From Setophaga petechia (Eukaryota; Chordata; Aves; Passeriformes; Parulidae), in assembly GCA_024362935.1 (NCBI GenBank), contig JANCRA010000039.1, positions 5,395,040-5,459,039 of the forward strand: a stretch of DNA of 64,000 bases, written 5' to 3'. The notes below the pieces were generated by a model. It was not told where the DNA came from and searched no databases. It saw only the letters and a program-made list of their open reading frames with translations. How positions within the stretch are numbered: the stretch's first letter is position 1; each line of letters opens with the position of its first letter. This document shows, in pieces, positions 1 to 55,619 of this stretch. A program made the translations under genes and the position numbers.

Positions 1-3000
1 TTCTAATGCTGCTGAACACTGGTGTTAGTTTATTGTATGGCTTTAGGCAAGCCTGCTGTGCCTCTGTTTCCCTGTTTGCAGAACATGGATATCTATATAT
101 TTGTATGTGTACACTTCTATTATCTGTTATCATACATCTATTCCATCCCTTTGATTTTGTTGCCTTTAGCACTAACCTAAAGCTGCAAATCAAAATGAGA
201 CCAACTCACCAATATAAAGCAAAGTAGTTACCCAATTCATTCATTGTCCTGCTCTCTGAAGAACAGACACAGAAAACACATTTGGACAAGGTTTTTTTCC
301 CTAGCTTTGCTGTCTGATTCCCTAATTAGTCCTGTCACCCAATGTTCCAAATATGGGCATGTGGGGAAATCCTATAGACTAGAAACCTAAATCTTGAATT
401 AAGGTTTTAGAGAAACTCTACTAATAGCATTTAAGTCTTGTAGACTCTCCTCCTTGGTGTCCATTTTAATATGAGCTGACAAAAAAAGTGAGTTTGTTGC
501 CAGTTCTGTCTGTAAGTGCTACCTGCAGTTTTGTTTCAGTCTATGGTCTGACTTTAGAACCTCAGTGTTAGGTTTTTCTCAGCGTATTCAGCATCTTCCT
601 AGAGTAGGTCATATTTGTTGCTCTTTGGTTGCATCAGTCATGTTTGAAGCAACTTTTTTCCAAGACAGACCCAAATATGTAGTAAATGGAATAGTTTTGG
701 ATTTTATGGCTAATGTGCCTGGTTTGATTATCACACTGAGGCTGACATGGGTTGATGTGGGAAGCAAAAGGCAAGAAGGTAATATTAATGCAATAAATCT
801 CCACAGCCCCATTGCCAGCATTCCCCATTCCCTCCATGCTGTGCCTACATTCCTGTCATTCCCCCTGTGCCACACCCACTGGATCCCTGCACATCTCAGA
901 CAGAGGTGAATATCCAGGCAGTCCCCCCACAGCTGTCAGAACAGGCTCGTGGCAGTAAATTTTCAACTGGGAAGAAAATTGATCGGGGCCTGTCTACATC
1001 TATTGCACATTCCCTGTGGCACAATGTCTGATTTTCCATGTGAGCAAGCTTTGTGTCCTGCTTAGAGCAGGCTGCTTAGATCCAACTTATACACAGAGTG
1101 TTACCCTATACAAACTGCAGCACTACAATGCAGAATCACAGTGTGAAATCTGGAGCATCTTCAGATGTGCTGAGCTAACCAAGGGTTTGCTTTTTTAAAA
1201 AAACACTACAATTCTTTGAAAGCAGGAAATGCGTCAGAGGAAGAAAGGTGCATGTTATAAATGTATTTCATTACAATTATTGTGCCAGATGCCTTTAAAA
1301 AAACATTGCAACAAACACAAAGTTCCTTAAATTGTCAAGTGTATTGTAGTTCATGATGATGACAGATCCTCATGCCTGAGGAGAACAGCCTTAGGAACAT
1401 GGCATTAATACAACTATTCCAAGCAGCAATTTTAAACCTTTAGTGGCTGCTTGACCCATTTTAACAAATATTCCTCTAATCTATTGATAGTAAAACCCAT
1501 ACATTTATTTCCCCAGACTAATTTGAGAAGTTTAAAAAGGTATCCAGAAGAAATGTCAGACACAAGGATTTTTCTTACCTTCTTAAAATACTCAGAGCTA
1601 ATCTTGGATTATATTTTATCATCATCAACTGTCATAGAAAATTCAAGATATTCCTAGACTGCAAAAAAAAAAAAAAAAAATTGAAATTGAATCTTTAGCA
1701 AAACAACGTCTCTGTTGCCTTTTTCACCCTTGCTCACAGCTATGTCAGGATTTTGGCTTTTGCTGTAGCAAAGCTGCACAGTATTGCACAATAAATTGTG
1801 TGTTTCTATAAAGTATTAACTTGTTTGCAAGCTGGGGGAACATTCTACATGGATTTGTTTGCAAGCAAGTACATCTCAGCAATTCCTCAGTCAGGAATAT
1901 CTTTCTGTAACACTCTAATCTCTGCTATTTCTGAAATTTGTTGCTTCTTTGATTTTCTAGGACTGTCCTTTTACAGTCAGCAGCTGCAGCCCCATAAAGT
2001 AGCTGTCATTCAACTGGCAGCTGTTGGCCATAGCTGGCTTTTCAAGACCAGCTAAAAGTAGCTCCTATAACTTATTTGAGAACTTATTTGACTTACAGAA
2101 ACTTACTATGAACTTCTGTATCCCCTTCTTGAGGGCATACATGAAACATGAGATTTTGTAGGACTGTTCTAGGAACAAGTGCTGGGGACTTGAGCGATCT
2201 TGGAATCCAGCTCTGATTTCATCAATCTTGGAGTCATTTCTAAATGAATCATTCTGCATCCTCAGAAAGAATGTCTGAAACATTTGTAACATTTCAGCTC
2301 CTAAAGCTCCTTTTCTCCACCCTTCCAATGTTTTGAATGAAGTATGGGAATAACTCACATCTTCCCCCAAAACCTGGGAATAGGTTAAAACCCCTTAAAG
2401 ACAATGTTGTGAGGATGAGAAAACGAACTTGCCAAGGGTTTAAAGTTCCAGTCTTTATCAAGCTGCTTAAGCATTTATAATGAGAATGTTAGCAGGCAAC
2501 ATTTGCAGAACACAATTTATAAGCTGGATTGTCTGAGGTTGTGGTAAATATTCTGATGGTACTCTGGTCTTGCTATGGATGTAACCATAACCCCCCTGGC
2601 AGACTCCAGCTGAGGAGAGCAACCAGTGTCATGGTTTATTTTTAGAAAAAGGGTTTAATTGGAGGCTGAAAAGGTGAATCTCTGTCATAGAACAAAATAT
2701 CAGTTACCTGTGCCTAAATTGTAGATTTTGGTCCACAACAATCCTAAATTTACATGAGCCCAGCTGTGGGCCCTGCAGTTGACGTCTGGACACTGTGGTT
2801 GTGCCCACTTCCAGTCTTGGCATCTTTCTGGAGGTGGGGGAGTGGGGATGGATTAAAGTAACCCTGTAGCAACTCATCCCTTCAGGGGGTGGGAGTACAG
2901 TGCTAGAAAGAATTTTCATGTTCAGAAATCACCTTTCCTTTCTAAAGCCAGAGAAAAGCTTTTTATTTTTGTCTTTATCAAAGGACTGAGGCCTGACATT

Positions 3001-3482
3001 TACCTGAGCAACTGCTTTACTCTATATTTAGAAGTATTTTCAAGCTAAAAGAATGTCAGGAGGGTCATCCATGCAAACCGTGACATTAGTTGCCTGTGCA
3101 ATCTGAATTTTGGCCTCTGTGGATGCTGTAATTGCCATGTGTGATTAAACTATTTGTTCCTACAGCACGGGTGCTTTAATCACTGCTCTGGAGAGATGGC
3201 AGTTGTCAAGTAGCAGCTGACCAGGTGTATTCTTTGCTCAGAGCTCGGTGAGCAGCTCTGCACCCTCGGTGTCTGCTCAAACACTGCCTGGACAAGCTGG
3301 GGTGTACCTCTGGTAGTTAGCGAATTTCTCAATCAATTCCTCCCTGCTGGCTCCATGGTGTGGTTGATGGCTCTGTCTTACAGACAAGTGGAGAGACACT
3401 GACAAATTAGGCATGCATTGAGCACAAAGCCAGCGTGATTTCTCCTCCAGACGCCGAGGAAGAGACAGAGCCTCGATAGCAG
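1..3482. other. Upstream flank of GRB2, no gene recognised
   Basis: This is AT-rich non-coding sequence. The open frames on both strands are short (about 114 codons at most), have no recognisable domains and do not join into a gene. An 18-base A run sits at 1663-1680. In human the neighbour on this side is TMEM94, transcribed away from GRB2, but I see no exon of it here. Confidence 0.6.
1663..1680. repeat. Poly(A) mononucleotide run, 18 bases
   Basis: This is an uninterrupted run of 18 A in the upstream flank. I see no clear retroposed sequence upstream of it, so it is recorded only as a simple repeat. Confidence 0.9.
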
Positions 3483-3785
3483 TATCAGAGTCAATTTGGT
3501 TGGAAAAGACCTCGGAGACCAGCGAGGCCAACCTATGATCCAACACCACGATGTCAACCAGACCATGGCACCGAGAGCCATGTTCAGTCTTTCCTTAAAC
3601 ATCAGCAGGGACGGTGCCTCCAGCACCTCCAGGCCAGCCAGTTGCAGTGGTTAATAACCACGTCGGTGGAAAATTCTTCCTGATGTACAACCAGAGCCTC
3701 CCTGGCGCACCTTTGACTTTGCCCTTTTGTCCTATGGCTAGTTGCCCGACCCCCATCTGGCTATACCGTCCTTTCAGGTATTCGG
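3483..3785 (-). mobile_element. CR1 LINE fragment, antisense, abutting GRB2 CpG island
   Basis: The + strand reads as the reverse complement of a CR1 3' region. Landmarks are GGTTGGAAAAGACCTC near 3497, then 'CCAACCTATGATCCAACACC', 'AAATTCTTCCTGATGTACAACC', 'TTTTGTCCTATGGCTAGTTGCC' and finally 'CCTTTCAGGTA' near 3770-3780. The element is therefore on the minus strand and 5'-truncated. The truncation point falls where the CpG island begins. Family assignment is from recognition of the avian CR1 consensus; the subfamily is not determined. Confidence 0.85.
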
Positions 3786-3878
3786 CCCGGGCCGTGCTGC
3801 TCGGATGCTGCCTCTGCTGTCCCCTCCCGCTCCGCGCCAGCTCCGACCCGAACCCCGCCGTTCCCGGGGCGGCAGCCC

Positions 3879-3905
3879 GGGGCTGGGGCTGGGGCAGGGG
3901 CAGGG
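3879..3905 (+). promoter_or_regulatory. G-quadruplex motif, hexanucleotide G4 array
   Basis: There are four GGGG tracts at 3879, 3885, 3891 and 3897 and a GGG at 3903, separated by CT, CT, CA and CA. This perfect 6-bp periodicity fits the canonical four-tract quadruplex rule with 2-nt loops. The G-rich strand is the GRB2 coding strand, about 17 bp upstream of the NRF1 site. Confidence 0.8.
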
Positions 3906-3921
3906 CACGTCGGCGCGGTGC

Positions 3922-3932
3922 TGCGCATGCGC
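3922..3932 (+). promoter_or_regulatory. NRF1 binding site (TGCGCATGCGC)
   Basis: This is an exact match to the palindromic NRF1 consensus, which is common in CpG-island promoters of housekeeping genes. It lies 75 bp upstream of the TCTCGCGAGA element. Occupancy is inferred from the motif only. Confidence 0.8.
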
Positions 3933-4006
3933 GGGGCGTGCCCGTGCTCCCGACGGGGCGGTGAGCGCGCAGGCGCCGCTCCCGCGGAGGGCGCTGACAG
4001 GGCGGC

Positions 4007-4016
4007 TCTCGCGAGA
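4007..4016 (+). promoter_or_regulatory. TCTCGCGAGA element (BANP-type CGCG box)
   Basis: This is an exact 10-bp palindrome TCTCGCGAGA. The motif is known to be bound by BANP when unmethylated and lies close to transcription start sites of CpG-island promoters. It suggests a start near 4010-4060. Confidence 0.8.
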
Positions 4017-4019
4017 CTT

Positions 4020-4152
4020 GCTGCGGGACCGGCGGCGCGGCGGGCGGGGGGGCCGGGCCGGGGCCGGAGCGGCGGCTGAGGCGGCGCTGGAGCGGCGGCC
4101 GGGCCGGGCCGCGCGGGGCCGGGCAGGCGGCGGGAGCGCCCAGCGCTGCGTG
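4020..4152 (+). other. GRB2: Candidate GRB2 non-coding first exon
   Basis: The 3' end is set by a strong donor at 4153 (GCGTG|GTGAGT). The 5' end is only a guess, placed just after the TCTCGCGAGA element. It would splice to the acceptor at 8945. Human GRB2 is known to begin with a non-coding exon upstream of the ATG exon, which fits. No transcript evidence is available, and other donors in the island are possible. Confidence 0.4.
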
Positions 4153-6439
4153 GTGAGTTCGGGCGTGCGGAGGGCCGCCGGGGGCCGTGCCGTGCCGGGG
4201 CGGGGAGTGAGGAGGGCGCACGCTGAGCCCCCGGTGCCGCGGCCTGGGCCCCGCGGTGTTCCGCTCTCCTCGCTGCGCTCCGCAGGACTCGCCTCGGCGC
4301 CGGGCCCGTGTCCCGCTGGGCCCCGGCCTGCCCGGGAGGTGGAGAGGATGCGGGCTCTGCCGGTGGTGGGGGTGGTTGAAATAAGCTCTGGGCTCAGGAG
4401 GCGTCATCTGCTCGGCGAGATTCCCGGCTCACGTACAGCGAGCACCGGGCGGGGGTCGCTTTTCTCTCTGCCCTGCGGCTGGGGAATGCTGGCTGCTCTT
4501 GGTTCTTGGGCTTATCTTTTGTATTCCCCAAAAAGAGCTCCATAACTTAAGGGCGCTTCCAAAGGTTGAAAGGCTGCGAGTGCCCTGTAGGCAGGATAAC
4601 ATCCCTGCCGCCCTGTCTCCAAACACATTTGGGATCACGCTTCAATCGTGAGTTTCTGTGACGGAGAAGGACGTTTTTCTCTTGGCCTCTTCCTTCTCTT
4701 ATGAACTTCCTTCTTGAGAACCAGTGCTGGTTTTGTGGGATAAGGTTTGACTTGCCAATATAGTTTCAAATAATCTGTAGAAGACAAGGATGCGGCCTTG
4801 TTAACTCCCACAACATCTGACTCAGACACCTCTTTTATAACCTACAGTGAAAAACTATTCTGTAGCACAATAAGTAACTGCAAGAGCACTTCACAGATAC
4901 GGTGCTCAGGGAAGTTAATTCTTTGTTTCAAAAACTGTTAAATGCCCGGGGTCAAGGGACAAACTCTGAAGGACCACAGATGGTAAATCAATCTTCAAAC
5001 ACAGTGTTGTTTGTAATCCATTTCTGTGCCAACTTTGGATATTGAGAATTTGTGCTGTAAAAAGACCTTTGAGTTGTTGTCATCTCTTAGTTTGATTGTC
5101 ATACAGTATTTTGAGTGTTTCATAATACTAGCTAATCTTGTAACATTTAAAGCAGTTTTAGACAGTTTAAAATAAGAAAAAAAAAAAAGAACCACCAGTA
5201 AAAATAAATTCTGGCAGAGGTGAAGCTTTCCTGTTACCTGATAAAACGTTTTGATCTGATAAGTATTATCTGTGCTTTGTGCTGTAGCTTAGTTTTGTAA
5301 GTGATATCTTGAGTTGTGTGGTGCTGAAGGAAGTTGAATCATTTTAAACTGGTAGAATAGGGGGATAATTTGTGATCCTGAATGTTCTGGGGTTTACATG
5401 TTAATAATATAACTTACATATTAGTTTGTTCCTTTATTATGTTATACTTCCTTATTTGGTTAATTTGAATTAGTGTTCTGCCCTTACAGTTTTAACTATC
5501 TATTCTTTTGTCTAGAGTCTGACACTTGCATTTCTGCATGTCTTCCAGATGATGTATGCACCCATTTTTCTTTCTACCACCCTCAGTAATGTTTTGTCCT
5601 AAAACAGCTGATGAAGTTTAGGACCTGATTCTTTCCTAAATCTCTCAGTGAATCTATCTTGCCTCTCTTTGGCTTTTCTAAACTGTTTGTTGTTCTATTC
5701 CTGCCTGTATCACTTTCCAGAAGAGCTGTAAAACAGTGAAAAGAGAACAATGAGAACACTCTCTTTTGTTTAAAAACCATGCTGTTTCTAAGAGTAATGT
5801 AAAAAGCTCACCTTTGCCTGTGTGCTTTTTGAAATATCTGTTGAAGTGAACATGAGAATTGTTTCCTGTTGGCCACAACAGGGAGGTTTGTCTTTATAAT
5901 TACTTTTATTCCATCCTGAGCTGCAGCACTACTACTAATGAGCATTTGCTGTTGGCTGCATCTGCTGCCTTCTCTTCCTCTCACCCCTCCCAGTATTTTT
6001 GAGAGCAAAGGAAGTCTTAACCCAAGCAGTAAGGTGAGAAACATTGATATTTTGAGAAGTCTTAGTCATTTCTCTAGCAAGATCATCTGATAATTTCTGT
6101 AACATGTAACCATTGTATTCGTATATTGACTGTTATTCATCCATCCCAGTCTTACTCCATTTGCAGTCTGAGGACTGGGCTCAGTGCAGTGAGGTGTCCT
6201 GTTGCACTGCTCTCTGCCTGAAGCAGATACAGCTGTGCTTTTTTTCCCCACTCATGCAGTTGGTTTGTTTGTGTTTTAATAACAGCATGGCTGAATGTGT
6301 GTAAGAACTTATTTAATAAGATTCTAAGCAGAAAATGCTTCCGTAAGAGACTTTAAGGGAATTATGCCTTGACTTCACCTTTCCTGACATTTGCTGTGTG
6401 AGTATCTTGGTTTAATATTTTCAAAACTTTTCCCTCTTT

Positions 6440-6466
6440 TAAAGTTACACTAAAGGTGTAACTTTA
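6440..6466. repeat. Perfect 11-bp inverted repeat (hairpin)
   Basis: The arms TAAAGTTACAC (6440-6450) and GTGTAACTTTA (6456-6466) are exact reverse complements around a 5-nt loop (TAAAG). The arms are too short for a microRNA precursor. Function is unknown. Confidence 0.85.
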
Positions 6467-8773
6467 GTGCCTAAACTTCAGCTATACTTTTGTCTAAAGT
6501 CAAGAAGGTTAAAGTTTTGCTCTACATTGCAGCTGCTGTTAAAATTGTTACCTGGAAACTTCACTCCTTTGTATGTTGACAATATATCTGATGGTGGTAG
6601 TAGTACTAATGCATGTTTAAAGAGTATTGCATGATGAATCTCTTTCATCTTGAATTGTGCTGGAAAATTTCCCGACATTGTGCAGTTACTAAGCTCAGGG
6701 AAATGCCAGTATAGTTCTTGGAAATGCTACATCAGTTTCTCTAGGAAAGCTGTGTTTTAACACCTTCAGTTAAAAAAGTAATTACTAGCTGGTAGTGCAG
6801 TGCTGGGTAGCAATACTTGTGTGCCCCCAGAAAAGGCATATTTATAAGTTGAAGCAGCTTCTTTCTTTAAATGTGTCTCAAGCCTTTAGTGTATGCTTTA
6901 AGTTTGCAATTTGATGTTACATTCTTAGGTTTGGAACTTGGGGTTTTCAAGCCATGCTCCCTTGGCTGAAGGTGTTTGTCTTCACATGTGGTGTGGTGGG
7001 TGGTGTTAGAAACACCCAAAGGTTTCTTTCCGTAATATTTAAGAAGGACTAGAAATAGATGATGTTTACCATGAAAGATACAGGACAGGTAGACAACAAG
7101 CATTGAGCAGTTTGCATTTTCCATTGCTTCATACACTGTCATTCATGTTGCCTTTTAATGGTGCTATAATAGCAGAAAATTATCAGTACCATCAGTTGAC
7201 AAACCCCAAGAGGCCAGGTCAGAAAGGTGAGGAGATGGTGAACACAACACAGTTGAAGCAGCAAAGAGAAAATACTTCTGATGAAGGGAAGTAATTATTG
7301 CTGTTTGGATGAGTGTGCTGGTAGGATGTGAAAGACTCACATCAGAAAGAAGGTTTTTCATCAGCCTTGAGACTAAAATTAAGTCTTTCATAATTACCAA
7401 AATGTAGTTAAGATGATCCACTTTAGGATTTCATTATGTGTGTTGGTTGAAGCTTGGATCCAGTACATTCATTTCCATCGGTTGTGGTAGCACAGGGAGA
7501 TTGTTCTGTTGGGGTCTTTGTGACTGGTGACTCTGTTTTCAGCCTTGCTGATGTTGCAGTAGTGCTGTGTAGGAAGACCAGAGAAATCCCAAAGCTCTGT
7601 CCATGTGAGGACCCTGCTAAGCTGGTCTTTTTAAAATCAAGGTGAATCCTGTAAATACCTCCTCTCATTCTGCCAGATTCCTGTGATAGAATCTCAGTTC
7701 CAGTGTTTGCCTCGAGCTTCATTATTCTCTACAGGGAGCTGAAGGTTGGGCAAACATGGGGCTCATGGAATATAAGCATGTTAATTGCTGAACTGCATTT
7801 ATGTAAGGCAGGTTTTTCTCTGAAATGAAAAATTGCTGTTGCCATCTGCTTCCTTTGCATGCAGCAGGGCTCTTTCTGGGCCACAACCACAGAGCCTGAA
7901 TTAGCAGGTGCGTGGGTTCACCAGTGTTTGTCAGATCTCTTCGGTCTTGAATTGTCACTGACAACTGCCAGCTCTCTGTTAGCTCTTCAAGGGGGTATTC
8001 ATGGTGGGTTTTAACTTATAGACAGTCTTTCTTGTGTTTTGGTGATTTTTTTCTGAATATTTAGCTTCTGTGCTATCAAGTGTAGTTGGGTTATAGAAAA
8101 TCATTCCTATTCAAACCTGAGGGTAGGATTTAAGCCTTTTCAGTGGTTTCAGTGTTTGTATATGACTTGCCAGGTTTGATTTAATGTCTTCTCTGAGCCC
8201 GTAAGAGACACAAACTTGCTGATTGTCACACTGAATTACAAAGATTTTTTAACGTGTTCTGCTGCTCAAAGCACTGGAATTTCAGGATGGTTGCTTTTAC
8301 TTAGAGTCAGCCCAAACTTTTATTCTTGTGTCATATTATTTGAGGACACCTTCTGATAGGCATTTCCATTCCAACAACCCAATAGCACTCTGCTTTGTCT
8401 AGCTTGTATTTAAATCCACATGAGCTGTATGGGTGGCAGAACCCAAACCATCGGTGCGGGCATTTCCAGACGGGTCTTTCCCAGGGCAACCGGTGGGCAG
8501 CGGAGCGCATCCCCTCGCCTGCCGCGGGCTGTGCCGGTCCCGTGGTGCCGAGCCCGGGGCTCTCCTCGGGGGGCCGGCTGGCCACGTCCCCCCCCCCGTT
8601 ACATCGCTGTAATTCCCGCTGCGGGGAGCGGGAGAGATCCCCGGGAGAGGCGGGAGCGGGGAGGGCCCGCCCGGCCGGGCTCCGCCGCGGGACGCCCCGG
8701 GGCGAGGAGCGGCGGCGGCTCCCGGCGGGCCGGTGGCGGTGCCGCTCCCGCCCCCGGCAGCGCCGGGGCTGTC

Positions 8774-8778
8774 ATTGG
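8774..8778 (-). promoter_or_regulatory. Inverted CCAAT box (ATTGG)
   Basis: ATTGG within GTCATTGGCCGCGG matches the NF-Y CCAAT box on the minus strand. It lies about 170 bp upstream of the splice acceptor at 8945, a reasonable distance if transcription starts inside island 2. This is motif evidence only. Confidence 0.45.
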
Positions 8779-8910
8779 CCGCGGGACGCGTCACTCGGCG
8801 AGCCGGGCCCGGGCGAGCGGCGGCGGGAGGAAGCGGCGGCCGCGCCGCGCCGGGCGGAGGGAGCGGCGCTGGGCGCGGCCCCGGCCATCGATCCGTGCCA
8901 CTTCCCCTAA

Positions 8911-52673
<43,763 letters not shown>

Positions 52674-52901
52674 AGAGAAATATTAGAGATTATTTAAGGA
52701 AACCGGAGAAACAGTAAATACACATACAGAGCCTAACTGCAGCCAGTGACCTAAAAATCACACGGCGGTAAAACCAGAGTCACCTGTCACCGTGAGGTGA
52801 TCCTCCTTCCCTCAGAACGGAACTTCAGGGGCGGGGGGAAGAGTTCAACTTACACACCAAAACTTATCTTAAAGGAAAAAAAAAAAGGAAAATAAAAAAA
52901 G

Positions 52902-52923
52902 GAGAGAGAGAGAGAGAGAGAGA
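52902..52923. repeat. (GA)n microsatellite in GRB2 3' UTR
   Basis: An uninterrupted run of 11 GA units, preceded by two A-rich tracts, about 230 bp after the stop codon. Confidence 0.9.
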
Positions 52924-53615
52924 AAAAAAGAAAATAACAAATTTCCTCAGCTGCTCCTGGGTTATCCCCTTTTATTCACTCTTGTTGCGAATGAGTGTTT
53001 TAAGGTCACTTAAGGTCTCGCCACCACAACTCCTCTTGTTTCCCCCTCCTACTCTGTCCATCAGTGCATGAATTTTTAATGCCATATAAAGTCCTAGCCA
53101 ATGCAGATAAAGGAAAAGGGAGAAACTCTGCTGGTATTTTCTCTCTCTGCAAACAGTCTTCATTTGACATGAAGGGACAGGAGAGAAGAACCAAATCCAC
53201 AGTCCTGCCTTTAAAAAAAAACAAAAATCATCAGTTTCTGCTTTTGCCTTCAACATTCAGCATTTCTTGCCTGGGAAAGATGAGGTGTTAATCTAATTTT
53301 TATTGTCTCTTCTCCTTCGGCACTTTCTTCTGAAGCTCAGCAGCTTCCAAACAGAGGAAGGGAGAAGAGTTGTGTGGCTTTTTGTTCTGTTTTTTACTTT
53401 TGAGTCACAGAGCTGCTTTGAGAAACTCCAACGTACAACTGAAGTCTATTAATGCTGTGCTGACAGCTTTTTTGTTTTTTCTTAAAGGTGTACGGTTGAG
53501 CACATTCTGTAATTTTTTCCATAGTGCCTTCCCCTTGTTTTCTTTTTTATTATTTTTTAAGTTAAAAGGACAGTCCAGAGCTTTTCAGAGGATTTTTTTT
53601 TTCTGCCTATGTGTA

Positions 53616-53621
53616 AATAAA
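53616..53621 (+). terminator. GRB2: Proximal poly(A) signal AATAAA
   Basis: This canonical hexamer lies about 940 bp into the GRB2 3' UTR, followed by a G-rich stretch. It could give a shorter mRNA. Confidence 0.45.
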
Positions 53622-53747
53622 TACTATGGGGGAAGGGGGCAAAGGAGGGTGGTTTTATCAATGGACACTTGAGAAAAATCTACAAACAGAGATGGAGCTT
53701 TAATCTTCAGATTTGTCTTACTGTTCAACTTCCCTTATTCCAAGGAA

Positions 53748-53753
53748 AATAAA
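53748..53753 (+). terminator. GRB2: Second proximal poly(A) signal AATAAA
   Basis: A canonical hexamer within GGAAAATAAAATC, 127 bp beyond the first one. The downstream region is not notably GU-rich, so use is doubtful. Confidence 0.35.
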
Positions 53754-54745
53754 ATCAAGGCATTCAAGTGGCAACTTAGGCTGCTCAGAGGTGGAGAGCT
53801 GCAACCAGGAGCCTCAAAAGAAGTAAGAGGAAGGGGAAAGTTCTGATGAGGGAAAATGAGGAAGAATATTTTGGGGAGGGAGGGTTAAGGGGGGAATTTG
53901 AGAAGTAATAGCCCTGAGATGTCCTACAAAATGTACATTCCTTTGGTGGAAAACTTCATAATGCAGAGAAACCTCAAGAAATAGTGCTTGAAAAAAAACT
54001 TTACGCTCTTAGTGAATGTTTCTACGTGATGCATGTGATCAGCCTGTCTCCTCGGCCTGGATAGGCAGTATTTGCAGTCGTGTTGCTCTTGAGAAGTGGA
54101 GTTGGCATCCCTGTTCTCCAGTCTCTCCTCCCTCCTCAGGTCAGTGTTCCTGTTGAAGTAGCTCCCCGCCCGCTCCTGTTCACAGCAGGCTGTGTGTGAC
54201 TGTTCTCCCCACCCTGCACCCCGGGGCGTTTCTGGTGGCCCTTTGCTCCTCACCAGAGCAATGTGACATTAAATTGGACAGAAGGAAAGCAATCAGCCCG
54301 CAGTGCTCTCTGTGCCAATCTTCAGTTGCGTTGTTTTTCCCTTGGTGGCCGTTTGGCTGGATCCCTTCACCCCACCAACACACCCCAACCTGCAGCGGAG
54401 ATCTCCTCCTGCCCTGCCTCAGCACGGGCAATCTTTTGTTGGAGGGTGCCTTTTTTTGTAGTAAGTGTTACAAAAGTTTTACTCCTGAGATGAACTCTGC
54501 CTTACACTTTGATTTTCCAGCAAATGAAAGAGAGAGCTACCCTGTAGAGTATTACTTTTCCCCCTCTCCTTGCTAGCTGTCACTCACTTTCTTCCCACTT
54601 TGTAAAGTGATTGGAAAAGGAATCTATGGCATTCTACACCTGGACCATTTGATTGTTTCCTTATTTTGGAATTGGTGTATATCATGCAGCCTTGCAGACA
54701 TATGTCTTGTGTGTGTATATATATTAAAAAAATTTTCTGTGTTTA

Positions 54746-54751
54746 AATAAA
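54746..54751 (+). terminator. GRB2: Distal GRB2 poly(A) signal AATAAA
   Basis: The hexamer occurs in TTTAAATAAAAAAAAAGG, following a TGTGTGTATATATAT stretch. It is one of two closely spaced distal signals. Confidence 0.6.
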
Positions 54752-54820
54752 AAAAAAGGCCTATGTACTTAATCCTTTAACTCTGCAGCAGCATTTGGTA
54801 GATAGTAATTAACTGTGAAT

Positions 54821-54826
54821 AATAAA
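54821..54826 (+). terminator. GRB2: Last GRB2 poly(A) signal AATAAA
   Basis: This hexamer is in GAATAATAAATATAC, with TG/T-rich sequence 25-50 bp downstream, a good match to a complete cleavage site near 54840-54850. Confidence 0.65.
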
Positions 54827-54845
54827 TATACATTGAATTCTTCAC

Positions 54846-55619
54846 TTGGGCATCTGTCTGTTATTTCAGTTAAGTGACCAAGCCATGACTGAGCTTGTAG
54901 TTCAGACACTTCTGGAGCCTTTTGCTAAAATGTGGAGGTGATGTTGGGCTGGTGTGAGCATAGCAGCCAGGCTCAGGCTGTTGTGGCTTTGAATCTGCTC
55001 CATCAGGGCCCTGCAGATTGTTTTCATTTCTGTTACGCAAAGAAGAACGGCTCTGTTGGGCTAACAGGGTGTGTGGGCAGCCCTCTGCAGTTTCTCCTCA
55101 GCCTTTGCCAATGGTCAGAAATACCTGTGAGCATGAGTGATGTAGTCACAGTGTTAACAGACAATAGGAAAAGGCCTACATGGGAGTTTTCAGTGGTTTT
55201 TCAACAGTTGTTTTCAACAGTTGCTCTTAGTTATTATGTTTAAATACTGATGATGTCAAGATGGAAATGCCTGGATACTTCTACAATTAGTTCTTTATTT
55301 TTCTTTTTTTTTTTTTTTTTTTTTTTGTGCCAGAAGTCAGTATGGAAAATTAACTATGTGGTTGATGCGCTTGGCTTTTGGCTTTTTTTGTAATGCTATA
55401 GCAGAACATAGTGCTCAAAGTGGTGTTTTACTGTAGGCTGGGTTGCTTAGAAAATCTCACTTCCCCTGTGCTTTATCGAGACAAGGTTTGTGGGTCTGTG
55501 GTGGTTTGTGCAAGGTGGAGGTGGCAGTGGGACAGTGCTGACCTTCCCCTCTCACAGCTCTGCCTTGTGGGACTAGAGAAGGGCAGCAGAGCTGGGGAGG
55601 ACTCGGGATCCAAGTGTGA
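54846..55619. other. GRB2-SLC25A19 intergenic spacer
   Basis: This short spacer of about 0.8 kb has no gene recognised. It holds a 23-base T run at 55304-55326. Total distance from the GRB2 poly(A) site to the SLC25A19 promoter motifs is about 1.2 kb. Confidence 0.7.
55304..55326. repeat. Poly(T) run, 23 bases
   Basis: An uninterrupted run of 23 T between the two genes, the longest homopolymer in the window. Confidence 0.9.

Larger units (their letters stand above)
3786..4345 (+). promoter_or_regulatory. GRB2: CpG island 1, probable GRB2 distal promoter
   Basis: This block of about 560 bp is very GC-rich and CpG-dense, with an abrupt start at the end of the CR1 fragment. It has no TATA box but carries an NRF1 palindrome, a TCTCGCGAGA element and a G-quadruplex run, which together are typical of a housekeeping CpG-island promoter. 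A good splice donor (G|GTGAGT) lies at 4153 on the + strand. The inferred role is the main GRB2 promoter driving a non-coding first exon. The elements are palindromic, so a divergent minus-strand transcript cannot be excluded. Long open frames here on both strands are a by-product of GC content. Confidence 0.65.
52674..54845 (+). other. GRB2: GRB2 3' UTR
   Basis: About 2.2 kb from the stop codon to just past the last poly(A) signal. It contains a (GA)n tract, T-rich and A-rich runs, and four AATAAA hexamers at 53616, 53748, 54746 and 54821. Mammalian GRB2 also has a long 3' UTR of about 2 kb. The end is inferred from the last signal and the GT-rich sequence after it (CATCTGTCTGTTATTTC). Confidence 0.75.

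Noticed and set aside
3595..4407. 270-aa open frame on the minus strand and 267-aa open frame on the + strand (3742-4545)
   Set aside because: Both are rich in Pro, Arg, Gly and Ala and lie in a CpG island, where stop codons are rare by composition. They overlap a CR1 fragment and a probable donor site, and contain no recognisable domain.
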